Positions 56,220 to 64,000 of a stretch of 64,000 nt of DNA are shown piece by piece; the stretch's first letter is position 1, and the number at the start of each line of letters is the position of its first letter. Under the pieces are notes generated by a model, which worked only from the letters and a program-made list of their open reading frames with translations, did no database searches and was not told where the DNA came from. The position numbers and the translations under genes are program-made. This DNA comes from Fomitopsis serialis (Eukaryota > Basidiomycota > Agaricomycetes > Polyporales > Fomitopsidaceae): NCBI RefSeq assembly GCF_022376445.1, contig NW_025955003.1, forward strand, positions 233,117 to 297,116. Reading direction: 5' to 3'.

Positions 56220-56747
56220 ATGTCTTGCCCCACGTTCGACTTCAGCGACCCGTCCAAGGCGCGCAAAACGATGCAGCGCTTTGCAGCGCACCTCAAGGCC
56301 GCGGTGAACGCGTCGCCTGCCGACCTTCTGGACCTCACCAAGAAAGTGGGGAAGATTCTGGTAAGTAAACATGCATTATACTCGAATAATGACAACCGAC
56401 GCGTCTTGAAGTACGACAACTGCGACGCGATTGTCACTGCTGCAAGAGGTGGCGCGCTAATGCCGAGGATCGTCGGATACGCGTACGAGGAGTACATCGG
56501 CCAGCTCGACTTCTTCCTGGCCAACATCAAGGAGGACGACGACCGCGATGTGGGGAGTGCCTCCCACATAGGCCCGGACAGTACGTATATCGCTTATTTT
56601 GGGCTATCTGGTCAGTGCCGTTCCCTCCGAGCACATTGACAGCCTTCGCTATTCCTTCCGATACCCCATCTCTACTGTACTTGATGGACTTCGCGCGATT
56701 TCGCATTACTTACCATATATAGCAAGTACCTACTATTAGTCAGCTTC
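56220..56747 (+). CDS. Small hypothetical protein
   Basis: The likely start at 56220 (MSCPTFDFSDPSKARK) is followed by QRFAAHLKAAVNASPADLLD. An intron at 56362-56411 joins KIL to YDNCDAIVTAARGG and YAYEEYIGQLDFFLANIKEDDDRD. A second intron near 56581-56619 leads to a last exon; the frame reading SLRYSFRYPISTVLDGLRAI with a stop near 56747 looks best but needs a one-base phase change. The protein is helical, acidic at its end, with no signal peptide or known domain. Two CACGTG motifs lie at 56055-56060 and 56085-56090, 130-165 bases upstream. Confidence 0.45.
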
Positions 56748-56799
56748 GGCGGCATACAGTGCCACGAAGACTTGTACATACGTTAGTTCTCCCCCCTCC

Positions 56800-59700
56800 G
56801 AATCTAGGCAACTACGAGCACAGCTCGTCTCGCTGCTATCACATTTTCTGGAGTTGGGGGGCATCTCCCCGAGTTGGTCATTAGCGACCTAGTCGGGCCA
56901 TCGAGAATCATTCGGACGGAAGTAGTGCCACGTAGTTGGGGCAACACCAGTACTACGAGATCAGGGCAAGTCGGAAGGAGTACAGGTTAGGCCAAGGACT
57001 CGCGGAACGAGCTTAGGAACCAGCGGAAGAAGAATACGAACCAGCGGAAGGAAGACAGGATCCAGCAAAACGAGGACAGCGACCTGCGGAACGAGCTTAG
57101 CGACTAAGGAACAGAGCTGGCCTACTCCGCAACGAGCCGAGCGACTACGAGAGTTCATGATAGGACGTCGGAACGGGTACAAGGAGACAGAACGAGAACG
57201 AGAACACGGAACGAGCACGAGATTGAACGCGGTACGACTCGGAGCCGTTGACTAGAAGCGAGGTTGAGGATACGAAGCACGGAAGAGGCGAGGGAGCAGC
57301 GGAACGAGTCAGGACTCAGGATGACAGCTGTAGACGAGGCCTGGAGGACCGAGGATAGGGACAGCGAGCCAGAGGTTTGGCAACGAGGTCCGTCTTTGGC
57401 ACTACTCCCCTCCGAGATGCATATTCCCCCGTTTCAACACACCCTCCCTTCATCCTGGAAGCCATGGATTGGCCCGCCCCTCGAACATCGCGCCCGGGGG
57501 TACTACACTCCCGAGCTACACAACTGGAGCCCACCGCGAGGGGTGGTACCCTGTTCCCGCTTCCTCCGCTCAGCCTTTGGCTTCGCGTCATCATGCGTAC
57601 ACCACGGGCGAGCTGATTTTCACCCCTTCCACCATCTTTTCACTCCATTGCCCACAGAACTGGTATTGCCGATGCGCCATGCAGACTTAGCTGCGGCTCG
57701 AAGCGAGACATCGAATGTACACGTCAGGCCTGTCATGGAGGCAGCGACTCGGACTGCTCAATACGACGGTGTATTCATGCAAACAGCAGAACACCCCCAT
57801 GTTGTCGAGGCGGCAGCTTACAGTCGATCGAGGACAGCGGACGCACAGCAGGCTTCTGCGCGCTCAGGTTCTCACCGAGGGGCCCATGGAGGAGTTGCCG
57901 CGGAAATGGCGAGGACGCGCACAGACGTAGCCGGGCAATCTCAGGCTATCGTTCACATAGACACGCTTACCGGACGAGAGGGATCGGGCGACAGCCCGAG
58001 CACTTACGAGCGAGCGATTAGACCCGGAGGCACTACGGTGACTAGGTCATGTATTCGGGGAGTCAATACGAGCGGTACACTACGGGCATCGGCAACCACA
58101 TCGGGTGACGGCTCGTGCCATGCGGTCGACGAGTCCTTCCTTGAGACGCGGCGCCTGACAGCTAGGTCATCCGGGCGAGTCGACGAGCGCGGGGAGGTAG
58201 AGCGGAATGGGTCGAGACGCAGTCAAACGGCGTTGGACCTTCGGGAGCAAACATCAGTCCCGCGACTCGGAGTCCGGAGCGAGCAGTAACGCACCCAGCC
58301 AGTGGATCCAAATGTCGACAATCCGAAGCGATGAATGGAGGGCAGGACGAGCAGGCGACTCTGCCTCCGCGACTGTCCTCGCATCTATCAAGCTTCTCCG
58401 ACCGTGTCACGACGAGAGATGAGCGAGCGACCTTGTTCGGCGGAGCCAGTCAATCGAGCGCCGGCCTCGTGCTGCTCGAGACGGCAAGATGTACACGCAC
58501 GCGGGGAGGCTCGACCTGCGAATCCTGGGGAATAGGAAGCTTCCAAGCACGCGAGCAGGGAAGTCATGCAACGGGGGCGGAGAGCAATATCGACATCAAG
58601 CACGAGACTATGTACGCGAGGGAGCAGAGTGAATGGATGGGAGTGCCTAGGGCGCAGGACGCGGACGTACAGGAGCATATTGTTGCAACGGAACAGGGGA
58701 TCCGAGGAGTTCACGCGGTGACTATAGAGGAAGCACGACGGTCAGGACGAACACGATGCACTTTGACAGAGATTAGACTCACCAGCGAAATGGGTACGAC
58801 GAGCGACATGTCCCCTACGGTGGTCAGTAGCCGGCAGGCGACCCCGTTCGGCGATTGTACTTGCTTCGACTCGAAAAGGTCGAGGAGGAACGGATGTGCC
58901 GCGCGTAGTCGACAAAGCGTGGACCTACGAGGGCTCGAGTATAAGCGACACCGGACGAGAAAACCACGGGAACACGGAGATACCTGGACGCGGCACAGAC
59001 GGGGCGTCGAGCGGACGAGACGAGCCAGGGTCGCATGCGCAAGGCTTCCGGCGGACAGGACGCGCACATAAGGATCTAGTGGCGACGGGTATTGCGCAAG
59101 GCCGGGTTTTCGACGGCGAGCTAGGCCGTGATGAGAAGAGGATGGCGGGCGGTGAGGGTTCAAGCGCAGCCATTAGCGCGTGCAACAGGGAACAGAAGGA
59201 GGTCGGAGAGTTCTTGGCCGCGGCAAGACGAGTCTGCAAGTTCGGAGACAACTGGCTACATCAGCTAGCTGCGCAGGCGCCGCGGGTGTTCAGGCGAGTC
59301 GCCACGATAGTGCTAGAGGATAGGCGTACCGGGGGACCCCATACGACAAACCATTCACTCTCCTTGCAAGCCGAAGGCTTCATATCAGCTCCACGAGGTG
59401 CACCACGCGGGCAGACGGAGGCGACGCACGCATCAGACATTCGGCAAGATACCCCTAAGGCGGCATGGCGCGACGGCGGAAGGGCTTGATGCGTGTGAAC
59501 AGCAGGAGCGACAGGCGGAGGAAGCGCAGGAGTTCAGACAGGTTGTATCTCGAGCGACAGATCTGACGACGCTCACCTATGGGATTTCCTCCACCGACTA
59601 CGCGTACCCGGGACGTTCACTTCCCTCGGCGAGATCTGGCCTGCGTGTGCGGGAGCACGCGATGAAGGCGTTCGAGCTCGGAGTTGTTGACGACCTGGCG

Positions 59701-62700
59701 CTTTTGGGCACGCAGCGGAGCGGTGATGGACGCGACGGCGGCTGGGAGTGTGCTGACCTGGCGAGTGTTCGACAAGGCATCCTGTTCGCGATGGATGAGA
59801 GAGAGTGCGACGAGAGCTCGCGCGAGGATCACAAGCCGTTGCAGGCAGAGTCAGTGGAGAGAAGACTCAGGCGAGAGACGATCGCTCAAGCGCCCGAACC
59901 ACGGTCTGCACAGCCTACCGGCGTCTCGCTGGTCGCTCGAGTCGAAGATTTGGCGCGTGTATTCTCGCACTCCCCGCATCTCCTCAATACTAGCAGTTTG
60001 CCCGCGTATTGTTCTGTTTGGCGAGGCGCAGAAGGAGCGACGGTTGAGGACCACCTCACTGCAAGATCGGACTCGGAGGGAGCAGCGTGCGAGACACACG
60101 AGCCCGCGCGTGCGAAGCGGACGGTGTTACCCTTAGCTGAAACAAACACTCAAGGCACAGACTGGAGGCGTATGGTTTCCGCGAGGCGTCTCAGCGGCTT
60201 GCCTGCATGTGGCGCCAGCTCGCGAGGTGCGAGACGACTGGCATCTGGCTACGACAATCGTCCAGCGAGAACGGACTCGGAAGGAACGACGGGCAAGCCG
60301 TACGAGCTCGGGTTTCAAGACCCATCCGACCTGGCTCGACGCGAATTAGAAGAGCGATACCCTGTTGGGCAGAGCGCGCGAGAACCTTCGCGAGGCGTTG
60401 CATCGATGAGCCGGGGCGGCTCGAGCTCGAGAGGACGGAGGGACGGGCAATTCTTAGCACCAGTGAGTTACTGGAGTATCTGTACAAGCACGAAGATCCA
60501 GCAGGTCCGGAGGACGATAAGGACACGACCAGAGGCCAGTCGGCGGGCTCGGCGATGGCGAGCGGAACGCTGCAAGGAAGACTCAGGCGAGCAGAGGCTC
60601 GGGCGGAGGGACTGGCGGCGGAGGCAAGCCGGAATTACGGTCGACAGCACGAGTCCTATGAGAGCTCGAGTGCAACTGGTACTACGTCAATAAACCTCTG
60701 GGACAGAGTGTTCACGAGAAGCTCGGGCTGCAGTGAGTACGTACGCACGGGGACTCATCGTGGAGAAGGCACTGTCGGGCGGTAGAGGTCGGGTCCATCG
60801 AATTCAACGCTAACTACGACAGGAGAACAATCGGAACCACTGCGGACGCGCGAGAGTCACGGCATACCTGTTCTCAAGCCACGGGAAGCGGGCTGATTGC
60901 GTCTGGTCAAACAAGACGCAAGGATGGACTGGAGAGCACGAGAGTCCAGCAGTCACGGGGAAGGAGTACGAGACGCGTCGGGACAATGGATCGCATGTCA
61001 GGACGGGCAACAGGAGATACGAGAGGACTGCGCGGAAGGAACGCGGACGTACAGATGCATGTCGATAATCAAGGCTGCCTGGCGATGGGCGAAACAATCA
61101 GCGACTACCAGCGAAACCCACGGCGCAGAGGAACGGCTGGCGAACTAGGTACGAGAGCGTGCGGACACGGAATGGACGGTTCTGGGTGAACGTGGTATCC
61201 AGCGCGGAGGGAACGGACGGAGCAGAGATAGAGGGCGGGAGAGACGAGACGGAGAGTCGAGTAGTTGCGAGGCCGGCAAGCGGAAGCGTCCTGGGTGCCG
61301 TGCACCGGAGGGAACGAAGAGAGGACGAACAGAACGAGAGGCGTCGGGACAATGGACTGCAGATCAGGACGAGCAACAGGAGCTACGGGAGGAGCGGGCG
61401 GAGGGAACACGGATGTTCAGGCGCATGGCGACGATAATCGAGGCGCCTGGCGATGGGCAAGACGATCAGCAGCTAGTGGAGGCACAGCGCGGAAGGAACG
61501 GCCAGCGAACCTAGTATCGAGACCGTGCGGGTGCGGAATGGGCGGATTCGGGGCTAGATGAACAGGGTACCAGCAGGAGGAACAGAGGACGTTGGGGACA
61601 GAGGACGGAAGCGAGAAGACGGACAGTCGAACCATGCCGAGCACGAGGCTCGAGGTTGACCCCTGCGGAGGAACGAGGCGAGACCGAAGGGTATGTGGAG
61701 TCCATAAGACAAGGGGCGGGAGAAGTAGATTGCCAGGATGTCGAGCGACAGGACGCAGACCAGACGCGCACGCCAGATGGTCAACGCGGATCAGGGACGA
61801 GAGCGGACGCGCCAGTATGACCCGTACGGCGAACGGTTCGATGTGGGTCGATGGGCTACAGGACACGAGGTGTAATACCGTCGAGAGCGAGCATGCCGAG
61901 GTCCGTGACGTGGACGAGGGCCTGTCGGAAGAGGCGGAGCTAGGTCGGAGAAGATCCAAGGCGACGACCGTCGCAGTGTATGGACCGGGCCTGCGCAGTT
62001 CACTACCGGCGACTAGTCTCTCAAGTCGTGGCGGGGTACGCGCTGGCTCACTTTTCTCGAGGTCAAACGGATACCGGTCTATCCAGCCTGTTCGCAGGTG
62101 GTACTATCGAGCGACAGGCGCTGCAGGAAGCGACGGGAGGTAGTCGAGCGATAGGAGTGGTTGTCACACGCCGCGACCTGTACAGCTCCGAGGCAACGAG
62201 GAGAGGAGGGGGACAACGCGGTGGCGAAGCAAGTGGAACGAGGGCTTGATACTAGAGGAAGGCGAACGAAGGCTGCACGAACCCGGGTCGCGAAGGAGCA
62301 GCGGATTGATCAGCAAAGCAGGGGGATCGCAGGCCGTGTACAGCGTCGGGGCCTGGGTTGATGCGGAGGGAAGTGTTCAGTCGCCTTGTATCAGCGTGGC
62401 GAGCCAGGGCATTTCAAGACGAGTCAAGGAGACTCCGAGCCGTTAGCGAGCGCACTGGGTGTAGGACGGCGGCATACGCCATGGGACCTCAAGTCCAACC
62501 CGAAGCATCGTTGCGAAGCGATGAGGCGAGGTCCGCGAGGGAACAGCCAGTCGGAACGCTAGCCAGCGAGAAGGGAGGAGCAGGTCTCAGATCATGACGG
62601 ACGCGTGCGTCGAGAGCGAGCTGAACGAGCGCCCAAAGGGGACGCGATGGCGAGAAACGGTAGTCCAGCGAATGAGTCCAGTGAGTCTGACAACAAGCGG

Positions 62701-64000
62701 CTGGGACTGACGGTGCGGAGAGGTGGACGGTTGCGGACTGAGCGAACCGTCCGCGAGAGGCATCAGATGAGGACCACCTGAGCAAAGGTGGATGCAAGGA
62801 GACACGAGGTCTGGAGCCGAGTGGGGAGCAAGCCAAATCGAAGCAGGAAGACCACTGCAGTACTACGGGACGAGGAGCTAGTAGCAGTCTGGGCCGGGGA
62901 AGGCGAGCACTTCAGTTGGACGATGCGATGGCGGCGAGCAGCATCACCGAGCGAGAGTACGGCCAGGGGCCGAGTTACCGGGGATATGGAAGCGACAGGC
63001 AAGGGAATCTCGCTGCAAATGCGAGGCGAAGACGGACCGACCGGAGAAGCTGGAACTGACGAACCACTGGGGCGGATGGCCACGCGGGCGTACTGCGAGA
63101 CGGACCAGGACGTGAGCCTGCCGCTGATAATGGGGAGTCCGAGCCCGCGGGTGAAGACACCGAACCGAGCGAGATGCAGGAGACGGCGAGACAACAGGTT
63201 AAGTAAGGACATCGATACGCACGCAGGAAAGAACGGACGTACGAGTGTAGGAAGCGGGCGCGCGGAAGGATAGCGATGGCGAGGGCTACCGCAGGAGGAC
63301 TTGGTCGAGATCAGCCAGTCATATGGGCTGAAAGCGAACCTCGAAGACGTACGTGCACGCGACGAGACGAAACAGGCGGGAGCTTGGAGCCAAGTAAAGG
63401 AAAGCCCGAGCCCGAGATGCGAGGCCCGGAGCGACCCGAGAGTAAGCAAGAGGACCCCGTGCGTCAGAGAGCAAGAGGTGGACTCGCGCGCTGCGAGACG
63501 GAGCAGACCGTGAGCCTGAAGCCGAGTAAGGGGAGGTGACTGAGGAGAGGAGTGGCGAGAATGACACGAGGTACACGCTGCGGCTGGAAGGCGAACCGGG
63601 AATGTCTTCGTGCGACAGACCAAGGATGGACAGCCGAGCGAGAGGAACGGGCGAGTACGCACTGGACGGCGGTCGCGAAGTCGCGATTTTACAAGTGAAC
63701 CTGCTCGAGGTCAGCCAGCCAAACGGACTATCAGCGGACGATGCGGACGTACCGTGGTGTCGAGGTGCGAGAGCAGACGCGTAATGGTCGTGGCGACACA
63801 AACCGGGACGCGAGTTCGAAGCTGAGCAAGGGGGAGCTCGACGACGGATGTGCTGGTAATAGCGAGACCAAGAGGGAGACAAGGCGGGGCTGGCAAGCGT
63901 CAGGGAGAACAGCATCCACGCGGAGGGAAGACGGACGCACCAGGCGTGAGGAAACGCGCACGCACACAGAGGAGGGTGGTGGCGAAGCGGGTTGGCAGGT
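56800..64000 (+). repeat. Purine-skewed degenerate repeat zone
   Basis: From about 56.8 kb to the window end the plus strand is visibly rich in G and A (GGAACGAG, GACGAG, CGAGAC words) with few stop codons, giving many long overlapping frames on both strands and none with a domain. Diverged repeats can be aligned: GCGTCGGGACAATGGA at 60975 and 61341 starts ~250-bp similar blocks, and CTGCGAGACGGA...GTGAGCCTG recurs about 397 bases apart near 63090 and 63487. I read it as old satellite-like or subtelomeric/centromeric repeat, not genes. Confidence 0.5.

Noticed and set aside
57264..60693. Very long plus-strand frames (341 and 431 codons) and equally long minus-strand frames
   Set aside because: They overlap on both strands, lack domains or splice structure, and follow from low stop frequency in purine-rich, GC-rich repeats.
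1..64000. CRISPR array, rRNA or bacterial-type operon
   Set aside because: No regularly spaced short repeats with unique spacers and no rRNA signatures; genes are spliced and fungal.

Overview
This is nuclear DNA of a filamentous basidiomycete. The genes are dense and carry many 45-70 bp GT-AG introns. There are a Plavaka-type transposase remnant and a LINE-like element of the sort found in mushroom-forming fungi, a three-RRM SR-like protein, and a UDP-glucose:glycoprotein glucosyltransferase ending in RDEL. A wood- or litter-decaying Agaricomycete (Polyporales-like) fits best; I cannot name a genus from sequence alone.

Layout. 0-28.7 kb is conserved genic DNA: an Sds23/Moc1-type CBS protein (5' end cut by the window edge), a secreted GH43 arabinan-active hydrolase, a perilipin-like lipid-droplet protein, a fungal multi-pass membrane protein, a 31-exon ER quality-control glucosyltransferase, a Gbp2/Hrb1-like mRNA-binding protein, trehalose-6-phosphate phosphatase, and a small basic protein. 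29.1-36.9 kb holds three 177-bp tandem monomers and then a two-ORF non-LTR retrotransposon whose RNase H domain sits between the endonuclease and the reverse transcriptase. 37.1-47.6 kb returns to genes: MAM33, a weak membrane-protein candidate, a Zn2Cys6 regulator, an unnamed protein and a PIN-like carrier. 47.6-56.7 kb is repeat-rich: a decayed second copy of the unnamed gene, an exact 83-bp tandem duplication, a 5'-truncated Plavaka transposase, an array of ~188-bp repeats with a conserved hairpin, and a chromodomain protein with 34-residue repeats. From about 56.8 kb to the end is a purine-skewed, degenerate repeat zone with no gene I can support.

A cross-cutting result: fifteen conserved reading frames break by one missing base, mostly inside a short homopolymer. 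Where I could sum the exons (Sds23, glucosyltransferase, chromodomain protein), the total is divisible by three only when those bases are counted. The simplest reading is an unpolished long-read assembly; the alternative is widespread decay. Automatic gene calls here will therefore be truncated or split.

The conserved genes are ordinary single-copy housekeeping, storage and secretion genes with no sign of a pathway cluster. The unusual content is in the mobile and repeat segments.
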